Source of the DNA: Candidatus Omnitrophota bacterium | GTDB taxonomy: Bacteria > Omnitrophota > Gorgyraeia > Duberdicusellales > 4484-171 | Direction of reading: 5' to 3' | Assembly (NCBI GenBank): GCA_023135905.1 | Contig: JAGLSE010000055.1 | Span: 1 to 47,928, forward strand | Length of the DNA: 47,928 nucleotides | Part shown: positions 8,483 to 16,864 of the stretch, in pieces | How the letters are laid out: every line of letters starts with the position of its first letter | Numbering within the stretch: the first letter of the stretch is position 1 | Position numbers and translations under genes: made by a program | Notes under the pieces: model-generated | Database searches by the model: none | The model's input: the letters and a program-made list of their open reading frames with translations, nothing else | Told to the model about the DNA's origin: nothing

Positions 8483-9196
8483 CTATACATTGTATATCTG
8501 TCCTACTTTTACGGAAATAAACTTTCTTCCATAATATTCTTTAAAAATCATCTGCGCATCATATCCTGTACAATGAGTAGGCCCAACTTTTTCAACACCC
8601 ATATTTTTAAGTTTTTCCGCTATAATATTTACCTCACGTTTATCTTTATCCATTAAATGGAATCCGCCAAAAACAAGTTTTATTCTTTTCTTTGGAAATT
8701 TTTCATTAACTTTCTCCATAATTCGTAAAATCCCTGGATGAGAACAACCAGTTATTACAATAATATCATCTTTATTCTCAACCACAAGAGCTTGTTCTGC
8801 TATATAACTGTCTTTATAGTTACCAGCAATCTCACCAGTAACAAAAACATTATCACTCAATTTAGTAAACTTTTCAGTTTCTATAAGTTTTCCTTGAAAT
8901 TCTCTAACCTTATCTTTAAATTCGGAACTGAAATTTGGACAAGCATATACTTTAATCCCGCTTTTTTTCTTTAACAATTCCCATAACCCATTGGTATGAT
9001 CCCAGTGATGGTGAGAAATAACTACTGTTTTTATATCTGCCGTATCAATATCCATACCTATTAGGTTATTGAATAGATATTCTGCCTTTTCTCCGGTATC
9101 AAACAAAATGTGTTTACCCACCAAACAAGAAAATCCCCAACCTGTTGAGAATTTCATATTTACAGAATCCTTATCAAAAATAATTTTTAATTCCAT
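8483..9196 (-). CDS. COG1237-type metallo-beta-lactamase-fold hydrolase
   Basis: A 237-residue cytoplasmic MBL-fold enzyme. The metal motif is SHHHWDHTNG (H62, H64, D66, H67), followed by GCSHPGI, GGFHLM and GPTHCTG, the pattern of the COG1237 family. That family is often named after a methanopterin-precursor synthase (dihydropterin-ribofuranosyl-aminobenzene phosphate synthase). In a bacterium with no sign of methanopterin synthesis here, the family name should not be read as function. The family often occurs near MinD-like ATPases and NifX-type proteins in anaerobes, as in this window. First gene of an apparent operon with the membrane protein and thioredoxin. Confidence 0.85.
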   Translation of the reverse strand: MELKIIFDKDSVNMKFSTGWGFSCLVGKHILFDTGEKAEYLFNNLIGMDIDTADIKTVVISHHHWDHTNGLWELLKKKSGIKVYACPNFSSEFKDKVREFQGKLIETEKFTKLSDNVFVTGEIAGNYKDSYIAEQALVVENKDDIIVITGCSHPGILRIMEKVNEKFPKKRIKLVFGGFHLMDKDKREVNIIAEKLKNMGVEKVGPTHCTGYDAQMIFKEYYGRKFISVKVGQIYNV

Positions 9197-9411
9197 CGCA
9201 GTATCTTTTAAGAATATTTTATTATATCTAAAAAATCGATCTTTTTTCCCATTATATATATTTTTTGTAAATATTGCTTCAAAATTTTCTACTCTAAGAA
9301 AAACATATACTCTAAATCTTAGTCAAATTAAAATCGTAGGAATTTCAAAAAAAATTTATTAATAAAACGTATCCGTTTATAAAACCCATTACCAAAAATA
9401 TCTTAATAAAT

Positions 9412-10308
9412 TTATTTCAACTTTTTAATATGATGATATTTTAGAATAACATCCCCAAGTTTACACCCCACATCTTTGGCTATCACCGGACACTTTGCTA
9501 TAAATAAAAAGAATATGGGCCTTTTAGGTTGAGATAAGGCCTCAAAATTACCCTGTCCTTTACTAATAACCATATCTGTCTTTCTGTAAATTTTTAAAAA
9601 TTTATTGGAACATAAAGAAAGAACGGTTCCAGGAGAGTCGACACCGCTTGAAATAACTTGAGCATTTTTTTCTATGCCGCATGCAAAAGCATCTTCCATT
9701 AAAGCGTCATTAATAACCGGTTTTTCTTTAACCGCATAAATTATTTCTTTGGTTTCATCGATTCTTTTTATTTCTTCAATCAAAATTCGGTCAAATACTG
9801 TTTCACCCGCGTTATCCGCTAAGTAAAGTATAGTTCTTGACTGCTTTAAAACTTGTTTAAATTTCTCATAATCAAATATTGTTTTATTCTCTTTTTTAAT
9901 TGCTTTAGTTTCCGCATTAAGAATTTTGGCTAATTCATCATCAACATTTAAAGAATTTTTCGCTCCGTAATCAATAATATTGCCCGCGATAGCTAACTCA
10001 ACCGCTATCAATAACCTATCAGAAGAATGTAATACTTTTCTTTTTAAATGATCATAAATATTTAGCGCTAATCGGTTACTGTCCTTCTTTATTTGCGCGT
10101 AAATATCATTATTTTTTGTTATCTTTTGCAAGATACGATTAATAACACGCGCTATTTGAGGAGGAGAAGCATTTAAAGAAATTTTTGGAATTTGACGAGC
10201 AACTTCATCCAAAATTATTTTTTGTTTTCTTTTACTCGCCCCGGCAATTCTGCCTGATTCTAAGGCTTGTTTAAAAAAGCAAGGTATACAATCCAAATAA
10301 GTTTTCAT
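9412..10308 (-). CDS. DUF89/ARMT1-like damage-control phosphatase family protein
   Basis: A 298-residue protein of the DUF89 (COG1578) family. Seen: the N-terminal MKTYLDCIPCFFKQAL with the CxxC typical of microbial members, the metal/phosphate motif LADNAGETVFD, a conserved INDALMEDA segment, and SKGQGNFEAL near the C-terminus. Studied relatives are metal-dependent phosphatases acting on damaged or surplus sugar and cofactor phosphates. The substrate here is unknown. Its ATG shares one base with the stop of the upstream radical SAM gene, so it is the last gene of the tightly packed MinD1-DUF169-radical SAM-DUF89 operon. Confidence 0.85.
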   Translation of the reverse strand: MKTYLDCIPCFFKQALESGRIAGASKRKQKIILDEVARQIPKISLNASPPQIARVINRILQKITKNNDIYAQIKKDSNRLALNIYDHLKRKVLHSSDRLLIAVELAIAGNIIDYGAKNSLNVDDELAKILNAETKAIKKENKTIFDYEKFKQVLKQSRTILYLADNAGETVFDRILIEEIKRIDETKEIIYAVKEKPVINDALMEDAFACGIEKNAQVISSGVDSPGTVLSLCSNKFLKIYRKTDMVISKGQGNFEALSQPKRPIFFLFIAKCPVIAKDVGCKLGDVILKYHHIKKLK

Positions 10309-11084
10309 TACACTTTACCTCTTCTCTTTAAAGTATCTTCTTCACTAACCGGGCAAACTTCTTTTTTTTTGGCGGTATAAACTGAAACAACGTTTAAACC
10401 TTCAAAATGACTCTCTATATCGTTAAGTTCACTTTCAGATAATGGTTTTACCCCGCAAGACCGTAACGGTGTATTAATCTGCACTTGATCAGGATTAATT
10501 TCCCTAGCAATCTCAGCAATTTTAGAAACAAATGCTTTATTCTCCTCAATAAACATAATCTGTAAGGCTAACTCGCCTTTATATTCCCTTCTAAAGGTTT
10601 TTAGAGCCCTGACAATAGTCTCAAATTTTATTTTTTTCATAGGACGATTTATACACTCAAACATTGACTGAGAAGCAGCATCAAGCTTAGCTATAACAAA
10701 ATCAGCCGCTACTAAATCATCGCGTACATACTTTTTATCCAACAAAGATGAATTGGTTATAACGGCAATTTTATTTCTTCTTTTCTTTTTGATAGATTTG
10801 ATCATTCTACCGATGTTTTCCGCTAATGTAGGTTCGCCTCTGCTGGAAAAAGTTATATAATCTATCTCTAAAGAGGATAATGAATCCAGTTCTTCTATCA
10901 CTTTAGCAATAGGAACAAATGTTTTTCTTTCATCGGTAAAAATCTTAGTTTTTCCAAGTTGACAATAAAGGCAATCAAAACTGCAAATCTTCTCCTCAGA
11001 AGAAAGAGGGTCTATCCCTAAAGAACTCCCCAGACGCCACGAAGGCACAGGACCATAAATATATCTATAATCTCTCTTGCTCAT
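10308..11084 (-). CDS. Radical SAM protein (YGPVPSxRLGxSLGID type)
   Basis: A 258-residue radical SAM enzyme with N-terminal IYGPVPSWRLGSSLGID, then the cluster motif CSFDCLYC (CX3CX2C). The TFSSRGEPTLA segment is the GGEP-like SAM-binding element. There is no auxiliary Cys-rich SPASM domain, though a late CPVSEED is present. This group is usually annotated as a general radical SAM protein and has no established reaction. The start overlaps DUF169 by 4 bases (ATGA) and the stop touches DUF89, so all are co-translated. Association with MinD-ferredoxin ATPases suggests a redox or cofactor pathway. Confidence 0.88.
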   Translation of the reverse strand: MSKRDYRYIYGPVPSWRLGSSLGIDPLSSEEKICSFDCLYCQLGKTKIFTDERKTFVPIAKVIEELDSLSSLEIDYITFSSRGEPTLAENIGRMIKSIKKKRRNKIAVITNSSLLDKKYVRDDLVAADFVIAKLDAASQSMFECINRPMKKIKFETIVRALKTFRREYKGELALQIMFIEENKAFVSKIAEIAREINPDQVQINTPLRSCGVKPLSESELNDIESHFEGLNVVSVYTAKKKEVCPVSEEDTLKRRGKV

Positions 11085-11707
11085 TTTATAGAATATTGTT
11101 CATTGCCCACAAACATCTCAAATAATCTTTCTGGAATACCGACTGCCATAATATCTCTTCCTAATCCTGCTGACTTACGGGAATCTTCACAGCCAAAAGA
11201 AAAAGTTATATCTTTAGATAAATGTGTTTTTACCGCCACACTGCCACAAATAGACATCATCCCACCTAATGAAACATCCAGAGTTTTTCCTGTATTAGCC
11301 TGATATATTTTAACTATAGCCATGGCTTGCTCAGGGGAGACATATGACAAAACAAGATCGGGTTTACCCATAGTATTTAACCCGATATACTCTACCGGCT
11401 TTTTAAAGAAATAAGCTTGAGATAATATCGATTCAAGAGTATTCAGTGGCATACTATTTTTATCACGACATCTTTCTACGAATTTATCTCGTGAATCATT
11501 CCAGCCAAAAGCACAATTAGCGCCAGCACAGTTTAGACTGGTTTTATCTAAAATTACCGGTTGAATTATAGCTAGTTTTATCGCCTGACAAAATTTTACG
11601 TCTTTTAATATTTTAGCATCTGTATCTTTCGGCTTTTCTTGATAAAATTTTACTTTAATCCAATGAGAACCAAGTTTATTTGATAACTTCCAATTAACTT
11701 TTTCCAT
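11081..11707 (-). CDS. DUF169 family protein
   Basis: A 208-residue protein matching DUF169 (COG2043), a family of unknown function common in anaerobes and methanogens. Seen: LGSHWIKVKFY near the start, the Cys-containing block LNCAGANCAFGW, the YIGLNTMGKPDLVLSYVSPEQAM segment, and a C-terminal CEDSRKSAGLGRDIMAVGIP. The scattered Cys could bind an Fe-S cluster or metal but do not form a standard motif. The ATG has a GGAGGT site inside the MinD1 3' end and overlaps that gene by 14 bases, so it is coupled to it. Confidence 0.85.
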   Translation of the reverse strand: MEKVNWKLSNKLGSHWIKVKFYQEKPKDTDAKILKDVKFCQAIKLAIIQPVILDKTSLNCAGANCAFGWNDSRDKFVERCRDKNSMPLNTLESILSQAYFFKKPVEYIGLNTMGKPDLVLSYVSPEQAMAIVKIYQANTGKTLDVSLGGMMSICGSVAVKTHLSKDITFSFGCEDSRKSAGLGRDIMAVGIPERLFEMFVGNEQYSIK

Positions 11708-12641
11708 CCAGTACCTCCTTTTGCAGCCGATCCCAAATACTTTTAATTTTTGTACTGATTTCTCCTTGAGAATACTCTATGATCGTCTCCCCCTGTACCA
11801 TTGCTTTAACGATATCTTTATCAAACCCTATCTTACCAATAAGGGGCACATTGTTGCTTTGACAATATTGAACTATTTTTTCGGCGACATCAATATTCAA
11901 ATCATACTTATTTATAACTAACGCGACTGGTACTTTAAAATGCCTTGCAACATCAATAACTCGCGTTGCATCATGTAAACCCGACAAACTAGGCTCTGTT
12001 ACAACTAAAGCACAATCGACTCCTGATAAAGAAGCGATTACCGCGCAACCTATCCCCGGTGAACCGTCAATAATTACCCAGTCCGCATTAATCTCTTCTG
12101 CCTTTTCTTTTGCTCTCTTTCTTACCAAACTTACTAATTTACCCGAATTTTCCTGAGCTATCCCTAGTTTAGCGTGAATCATCGGGCCAAAGCGAGTTTG
12201 AGAATCAAACCATTGGCCGGCAATATTTTCTTTCATTTCAATTGCCCCGCAAGGACAAACAAAACTACAAAAAGCACAACCTTCACAAGAAACCGAATCT
12301 ACAACAAACCTATCCTTGTCCGTGCCCATATTCTCACCCAATTCTTTCTTCTGTAATTTTTTTTCTAAAAAAATTTTAAATTTATCGACTGAAATAGCAT
12401 CAAACCGACAAATCATCTTACATTTACCACACAAAATACATTTATCTTGATCAATAACCGCTGTTTTACCACTTTTAAATTCGTGTTTTTCTTTTATTTC
12501 AGGCTTAAGTAATAAATGTAAGTCTGCCGCATCAACATCGCAATCAGCCATTACCGTATTATTAGCTAATGCGGCAAAACTAGCCGTAATTACTGTTTTG
12601 CCTGTGCCGCCTTTTCCACTAATAACTACAATCTGTTTCAT
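11694..12641 (-). CDS. MinD-family ATPase with inserted 2[4Fe-4S] ferredoxin domain (1)
   Basis: A 315-residue member of the MinD/Mrp-type P-loop ATPases. Deviant Walker A SGKGGTGKT (residues 8-16), DCDVDAADLH switch, and IIDGSPGIGC as switch II. Between Walker A and switch II is an inserted bacterial ferredoxin domain with two CxxCxxCxxxC sets (C68, C71, C74, C78 and C119, C122, C125, C129, with an extra C131). Such proteins are widespread in anaerobes and are thought to work in Fe-S or metal-cluster assembly or transfer. It heads the DUF169-radical SAM-DUF89 operon. A paralogue lies at 15.1 kb. Confidence 0.9.
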   Translation of the reverse strand: MKQIVVISGKGGTGKTVITASFAALANNTVMADCDVDAADLHLLLKPEIKEKHEFKSGKTAVIDQDKCILCGKCKMICRFDAISVDKFKIFLEKKLQKKELGENMGTDKDRFVVDSVSCEGCAFCSFVCPCGAIEMKENIAGQWFDSQTRFGPMIHAKLGIAQENSGKLVSLVRKRAKEKAEEINADWVIIDGSPGIGCAVIASLSGVDCALVVTEPSLSGLHDATRVIDVARHFKVPVALVINKYDLNIDVAEKIVQYCQSNNVPLIGKIGFDKDIVKAMVQGETIIEYSQGEISTKIKSIWDRLQKEVLDGKS

Positions 12642-12703
12642 AATTAACCTCTCACATTTTATCTAGTATTATCACAAATAACTTCTGTATTTTGCATCTT
12701 CCC

Positions 12704-12772
12704 CCTAAATCTTGCATCCTACCGCCTGTTACTTTTATAAACAAACTTATGAACTTATCAACGTCCCCTTAA
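12704..12772. repeat. Dispersed CTTGCATCCTACC...ACTTATGAAC repeat, copy 1
   Basis: About 68 bp that align with 47748-47815 with a few substitutions. The 3' part (ACAAACTTATGAACTTATC) recurs alone at 39118-39136 and, with one change, at 39758-39776. Confidence 0.75.
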
Positions 12773-12783
12773 ATCTTAAATTT

Positions 12784-13016
12784 ATTTTAACACCCTGAAT
12801 TTAAATCCCCCTAACCCCCTTTTTCAAAGGGGGGACATGCTTTTTTATTTTTTTTATATTTCCTTTTATCTTCCATTTTCTTCTTTCCCCTCTTTTCCCT
12901 CCTTAGAAAAAGGGGCCTAGGGGAATTTGAATTTATATCCGTTCCGTCACCTAAGCAGATACGGGCTTCATAATATTAACCCTCAACCGCAAATAACTTT
13001 TCTCTTATTCTTTTTC
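12784..13016. repeat. Inverted-repeat (MITE-like) element, copy 1
   Basis: About 233 bp nearly identical in order to 40787-41026. It is bounded by inverted arms (left about 12797-12834, right about 12890-12936) built from AAATCCCCCTA, CCCCCTTTTT and CAAAGGGGG, with an AT- and pyrimidine-rich centre, followed by a conserved tail containing CTAAGCAGATA and ATTAACCCTCAACCGC. No coding capacity. The left end begins with the same bases that form the start region of the DUF559 gene at 40.8 kb. Confidence 0.75.
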
Positions 13017-13357
13017 TCTTTTACAATTTAAAATGCTAATTGCTAAATACCAAATTTAAAATTTTCTCCCATACCAAAGCAAATTAATTCTTTATTTGAG
13101 ACAATTTAACCAATTAACTTTTCCTCAAATTCATCTGTGTGTATCATTTTTTATCTGTGTGCATTTAAAATACCACACTTTTTCCCCCTTTTTTCTATAA
13201 TTTCGTAAACGAAGTGAACTAATTTCTATTAATTTCATTTTGCGATAGCAAAATATATTTCCTTTTTTACGTCTATACGTCGTTACATCGCTACTTCTCT
13301 CCCTTCTCCTGACCTCTAGACTTCTTTCTTCCTGCGTCCTTAATCCTGCATTTTACA

Positions 13358-14704
13358 CTACATCTTATCTAAAGCATCTTGAGCTGCTACTACTAAGGGA
13401 TAAGTTGTAGGCGCGCTAGTCAAAAAAGGATGCGTAGCCATTTGTAATGTTTCCAATTCAGTAGCAGACATTCTTTTCTGAATAGCGACACCGATTAAAT
13501 TAATCAGCTCCCCGCAAGATATTCCTCCTACTACCTGACCACCCAATATAATTCCTGATTTAAGGGAAAAGATTAATTTAACTTTAATATTACTTGCACC
13601 AGGTAAAGTACCGGGATGTTTATCTACGTTTTGGGCTAAACCGGTTACTATCTCAAAACCTTCTATACTGGCATTATTTTCCGTTAGTCCCGCCGATCCT
13701 AAAACTAAACCATCAATAAAAGTAGAATAAATAGCAATTGTCCCTTTATTCTCTCTAATTACCTTTAATTTATAAAGATTTGCCCCTGCAATTCTTGCCT
13801 CAGCTGTAGCAGTAGAAGCAAGCATTACCGGGGTATTTCGACGGGTATAAAAATCTCTTTTACCAACACAATCACCTACAGCAAAAATATCGGGATCATT
13901 TGTACGCATATATTCATCTACCCATATACCTTTACCTCGATCTAAATCTAATCCAGCTTCAATCGCTAGTTCGCTGTTAGCAATCCCTCCTACACCTAAA
14001 ATAATACTATCAATATCTATTTCTTTACCATCAGAAAAACGTACTTTTTCAACTTTTCCACTACCTTTAATTTCTTCTACTCTGGTATTAGTTAAGACCT
14101 TAACATTACAACTTTTAAGTTTTTCTTCTACAAGCTGAGAAAACTCAGGATCAAAAGAATTGGCTAAAAGTCTAGGCAACATTTCCACTAAATATACATT
14201 TATGTTATTCATCTTAGAAATCTCATCAGCAAACTCAACACCAATGAACCCTCCCCCTATAATCAAAACATTCTTTGATTTCTTAATTTCTACAATTGAA
14301 TTCTTTAAATAATCCATATCCTTATATATAGGATAAACTCCTTTTTTATCTATCCCAGGTATAGGCAATACCATCGGAGATGAACCAACAGCTATAATTA
14401 ACTTTTCATAAGTATAACTTTGGCCACTTTTACTCAAAACTTGTTTTTGACCACGATCGATTTTAATTGCTTCATCTACAATTACCTTAATATTATTCTT
14501 TTCTAAAGCTGCGTTGCCTAATTTATTATCATCAGGATTCTTTAAACTGGAAAACATATAAGGAATTCCGCAAGGGATACAGCCATTCCCTATACTTTTC
14601 ATCAATGAAATTTTTTTATCAGGATAAGATCTTTTTGCTGTCACCGCGCTGATTATTCCTGCAGGACCGCCGCCGATTACTAAAATACCTGTTTGATCTT
14701 CCAT
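13358..14704 (-). CDS. NADH oxidase / CoA-disulfide reductase-like flavoprotein
   Basis: A 448-residue FAD- and NAD(P)H-dependent disulfide reductase-family enzyme. FAD-binding ILVIGGGPAGIISAV at the N-terminus, redox-active Cys region GCIPCGIPYMF (two cysteines, in the place of the single Cys of CoA-disulfide reductases), NAD-binding VLIIGGGFIGVEFADEI, and the second FAD motif DPDIFAVGDCV, followed by a dimerisation domain. The longer frame starts at 14734, but the ATG at 14704 has a perfect GGAGGT site 10 bases upstream and clears the neighbouring gene, so I use it. Likely roles are O2/NADH detoxification or thiol/CoA-disulfide reduction. It follows a CoA-binding protein gene, which favours a CoA-related substrate. 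Confidence 0.85.
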   Translation of the reverse strand: MEDQTGILVIGGGPAGIISAVTAKRSYPDKKISLMKSIGNGCIPCGIPYMFSSLKNPDDNKLGNAALEKNNIKVIVDEAIKIDRGQKQVLSKSGQSYTYEKLIIAVGSSPMVLPIPGIDKKGVYPIYKDMDYLKNSIVEIKKSKNVLIIGGGFIGVEFADEISKMNNINVYLVEMLPRLLANSFDPEFSQLVEEKLKSCNVKVLTNTRVEEIKGSGKVEKVRFSDGKEIDIDSIILGVGGIANSELAIEAGLDLDRGKGIWVDEYMRTNDPDIFAVGDCVGKRDFYTRRNTPVMLASTATAEARIAGANLYKLKVIRENKGTIAIYSTFIDGLVLGSAGLTENNASIEGFEIVTGLAQNVDKHPGTLPGASNIKVKLIFSLKSGIILGGQVVGGISCGELINLIGVAIQKRMSATELETLQMATHPFLTSAPTTYPLVVAAQDALDKM

Positions 14705-14720
14705 AATTAATCTTACCTCC

Positions 14721-15104
14721 TTAATTAGTTTCAATCATTACACATAGACCGTGTATAATATTAATGCTGTTTTGTTTACAAAAATTTATTACTTCCTCGT
14801 TTTCCGCGCCCGGCTGAATCCATACTCTATTTATACTCATTTCTTTACACTCCTTGATAATATTGGCCGTAATCTTAGGTGGAGTAACAATATTCACAAC
14901 ATCTATACTTGTAGGAATATCTTTAACACTCGAGTAACACTTGACTCCTTCGACCTCAGTAATCCTGGGATTAACAGGATACACCTCATAACCTCTTTTT
15001 TTTAAGGATTTAAAAATACGCCAAGCTACTTTTGTTTCATTAGAAAACGATCCGGCTACAGCAAAACTTTTCTGGTTCAAAAAATCTTTAATTAAATTCT
15101 CCAT
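14721..15104 (-). CDS. CoA-binding domain protein
   Basis: A 127-residue single-domain protein of the CoA_binding family (COG1832 type, Rossmann fold related to succinyl-CoA synthetase alpha). Seen: SFAVAGSFSNETKVAWRIFKSL, GYEVYPVNPRI, the DVVNIVTPP element and VWIQPGAENEEV. It binds CoA or a nucleotide; its partner is unknown. A GGAGG site precedes the ATG. It overlaps the upstream MinD2 gene by 17 bases and lies 16 bases before the NADH-oxidase-like gene, so the three form an operon. Confidence 0.88.
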   Translation of the reverse strand: MENLIKDFLNQKSFAVAGSFSNETKVAWRIFKSLKKRGYEVYPVNPRITEVEGVKCYSSVKDIPTSIDVVNIVTPPKITANIIKECKEMSINRVWIQPGAENEEVINFCKQNSINIIHGLCVMIETN

Positions 15105-15939
15105 TGCTTATCCTCCTGAACAATTCTTTAAAATGTTCTCTGTATTTCGGTAAGACTTCAACAATTGGCACGCCTTGGGAATAAGCTGAGGCGATTTCCT
15201 TTTTAAAAGGTATCCGCATTAATATTGGTATATTTTGATTTTGACAATATTCGTCAGTTTTATTATCCCCTAAATCAGAGCGATTAATTATCACGCCAAA
15301 AGGTATTTTGAGTTTTCTTAACACTTCTATAGCTAAAATTAAATCGTTAAGACCAAAAGGAGTGGGTTCAGTAACAAGAATACAAAAATCACTTTCCTTA
15401 ATTGATTCTATTACAGGACAAGACGTCCCCGGAGGAGCATCAATAATATTTACTCTAGTGGAACTGATATGTTTTTTAACCGCCCTAATAAGCGGGGGTG
15501 CCATTGCCTGGCCAATATTAAGTTTTCCGTGAACAAATTGCAAATCTGTGATGAACGAGGTTGAACCATAACCGATTTCTGTAAAACCTATTTCTTTATC
15601 AACTTCTTTTATCGCTTTTTGTGGACAAAAATATGTGCAAGATCCGCAGCCATGGCAAAGCTCAGCAAAAACGAGGGTTGTTTTATTCAGTATCGCGATC
15701 GCATTATACATACAGACCTGTTTGCATTTACCGCAATAATTGCATTTAGTTTTATCTATCTGAGGAACGGGAATAAAAACAAAAATCTTTTCCTGAATTT
15801 TAGGTTTTATAAAAATATGGGCATTAGGCTCTTCAACATCACAATCTAAAATTTGCGCGTTCTTTATAGATAAAGCTAAATTAGTAGCAACAGTAGTTTT
15901 ACCTGTTCCACCCTTTCCACTGGCAATAGAAATAATCAT
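15088..15939 (-). CDS. MinD-family ATPase with inserted 2[4Fe-4S] ferredoxin domain (2)
   Basis: A 283-residue paralogue of the 11.7-kb ATPase. Deviant Walker A SGKGGTGKTT (from residue 7), DCDVEEPNAH, then a ferredoxin insert with C66, C69, C72, C76 and C95, C98, C101, C105, and IIDAPPGTSCPV as switch II. The insert linker is shorter than in the paralogue (the two cluster sets are 18 residues apart against 40). The ATG at 15939 has GGAG nine bases upstream; a TTG five codons earlier overlaps that site and is rejected. Likely works with NifX-type and Gly-rich neighbours in metal-cluster handling; this is inferred from co-occurrence in anaerobes. Confidence 0.9.
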   Translation of the reverse strand: MIISIASGKGGTGKTTVATNLALSIKNAQILDCDVEEPNAHIFIKPKIQEKIFVFIPVPQIDKTKCNYCGKCKQVCMYNAIAILNKTTLVFAELCHGCGSCTYFCPQKAIKEVDKEIGFTEIGYGSTSFITDLQFVHGKLNIGQAMAPPLIRAVKKHISSTRVNIIDAPPGTSCPVIESIKESDFCILVTEPTPFGLNDLILAIEVLRKLKIPFGVIINRSDLGDNKTDEYCQNQNIPILMRIPFKKEIASAYSQGVPIVEVLPKYREHFKELFRRISNGEFN

Positions 15940-16100
15940 ATGTTTCAACTCCAATTAATGTTAGGCTTTTATTTACCTCTAAAAAAGGCAAGAATTCTCT
16001 ACAAAAAAAATTTCTTTTTAAATATCTTAACTAAAATTTTTATAAAATTTATCCTTTTAGAAATATTTTTTATAAATTTTTATTTATGTATTTTTAAAAA

Positions 16101-16322
16101 TTATCCTCTTGCCATTTTTATTCCGCATTTAGGGCAATCTACTGACGTACAGGGTGTTCCCGGCTGATGAGCTACTTGAGCTCCACAGGCTAAACATACG
16201 CAATATCCGCCTGGACCTCTGCCCAAATCCCTTCCGCTAGAACTTGTTCTCTGACCACCACCTAATCCTCTTCCTGTGCCTGCCCCTTGACCCGCAGGAC
16301 CTGTTCCATCTCCTCTAGGCAT
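16101..16322 (-). CDS. Gly-rich small zinc-ribbon-like protein
   Basis: A 73-residue protein with an N-terminal half rich in Gly, Arg and Ser (MPRGDGTGPAGQGAGTGRG) and a C-terminal half with three Cys pairs: YCVCLACG, TPCTSVDC and CPKCG. The arrangement suggests a zinc ribbon or small Fe-S/rubredoxin-like knuckle. The N-terminal motif MPxGDGTGPxGxGxGTGR is typical of small proteins found beside NifX and MinD-ferredoxin genes in anaerobes; the function is unknown. The neighbour at 17.5 kb starts with the same type of motif. A GGAGGTG site precedes the ATG. Confidence 0.78.
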   Translation of the reverse strand: MPRGDGTGPAGQGAGTGRGLGGGQRTSSSGRDLGRGPGGYCVCLACGAQVAHQPGTPCTSVDCPKCGIKMARG

Positions 16323-16484
16323 GTTACACCTCCGTATTTTTTAAAAGTTTTTTTGAACACTTATTCATACAAACAAAGTACATTTCATATATCACTCACT
16401 AATAATTGGTTTTTTATTTCCAAATTTTATTACCCGCATAGGTTATATATCAATACAACCACTATAACTTATCTTTCTTTTTAA

Positions 16485-16853
16485 TTATTGTCCACTGCCA
16501 AAATGAGAATCTACACTTGGACCATCAGTTGATTTAATCTCTCCTTTTTTATACTTTTCAATTGCTTCCTTTACTGTCCCGGACATACCTATGACAACCT
16601 TAATACCAGCCGCATTTAAAGTCTGATAAGCATTAGGACCAACATTACCAGTAAGAACTACTTTTATTCCTTTGTCAGAAATAAACTGTCCCGATTGAAT
16701 TCCTGCTCCTCCCATACTATCCATATTAGGATTTTTAACGGCCTCAAATTCTAAAGAATCAGAATCAGCCATAATAAAATATTGGCATCTGCCAAATCGC
16801 GGATCAACCGCTGAATCTAAACTATCTCCTTGTGACGTAATACAAATCTTCAT
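16485..16853 (-). CDS. NifX/NifB C-terminal-type (dinitrogenase cofactor biosynthesis) protein 1
   Basis: A 122-residue protein of the Nitro_FeMo-Co family (PF02579). Seen: MKICITSQGDSLDSAVDPRFGRCQYFI at the start, then VKNPNMDSMGGAGIQSGQFI, VVLTGNVGPNAYQTLNAAGIKVVIG and a closing HFGSGQ. In nitrogen fixers this fold carries FeMo-cofactor intermediates; stand-alone copies in anaerobes lacking nif genes are thought to bind other metal clusters. No nifB, nifE or nifN is present here, so a nitrogenase role is not supported. It lies 11 bases after its paralogue. Confidence 0.88.
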   Translation of the reverse strand: MKICITSQGDSLDSAVDPRFGRCQYFIMADSDSLEFEAVKNPNMDSMGGAGIQSGQFISDKGIKVVLTGNVGPNAYQTLNAAGIKVVIGMSGTVKEAIEKYKKGEIKSTDGPSVDSHFGSGQ

Positions 16854-16864
16854 AGACTTACCTC

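Larger units (their letters stand above)
12642..13357. other. 716-bp gene-free region of dispersed repeats
   Basis: No gene is visible. From left to right it has a copy of the CCTAAATCTTGCATCCTACC repeat (12704-12772, second copy at 47748-47815) and the 233-bp inverted-repeat element (12784-13016). Then comes unstructured AT-rich DNA, a 7-bp hairpin with GATA loop at 13237-13254, and pyrimidine-rich DNA to 13340 that shares ACGTCTATACGTCGTTACAT with about 47696. The large block separates the two MinD-containing operons. Confidence 0.7.

Noticed and set aside
8483-9196. Methanopterin biosynthesis gene
   Set aside because: The COG1237 family name suggests it, but nothing else of that pathway is seen in the window and the family is broad.
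15940-15954. TTG start five codons upstream of the second MinD-ferredoxin gene
   Set aside because: The TTG overlaps the GGAG ribosome binding site of the ATG at 15939. The same situation was rejected for the mscS-type gene (TTG at 35421).
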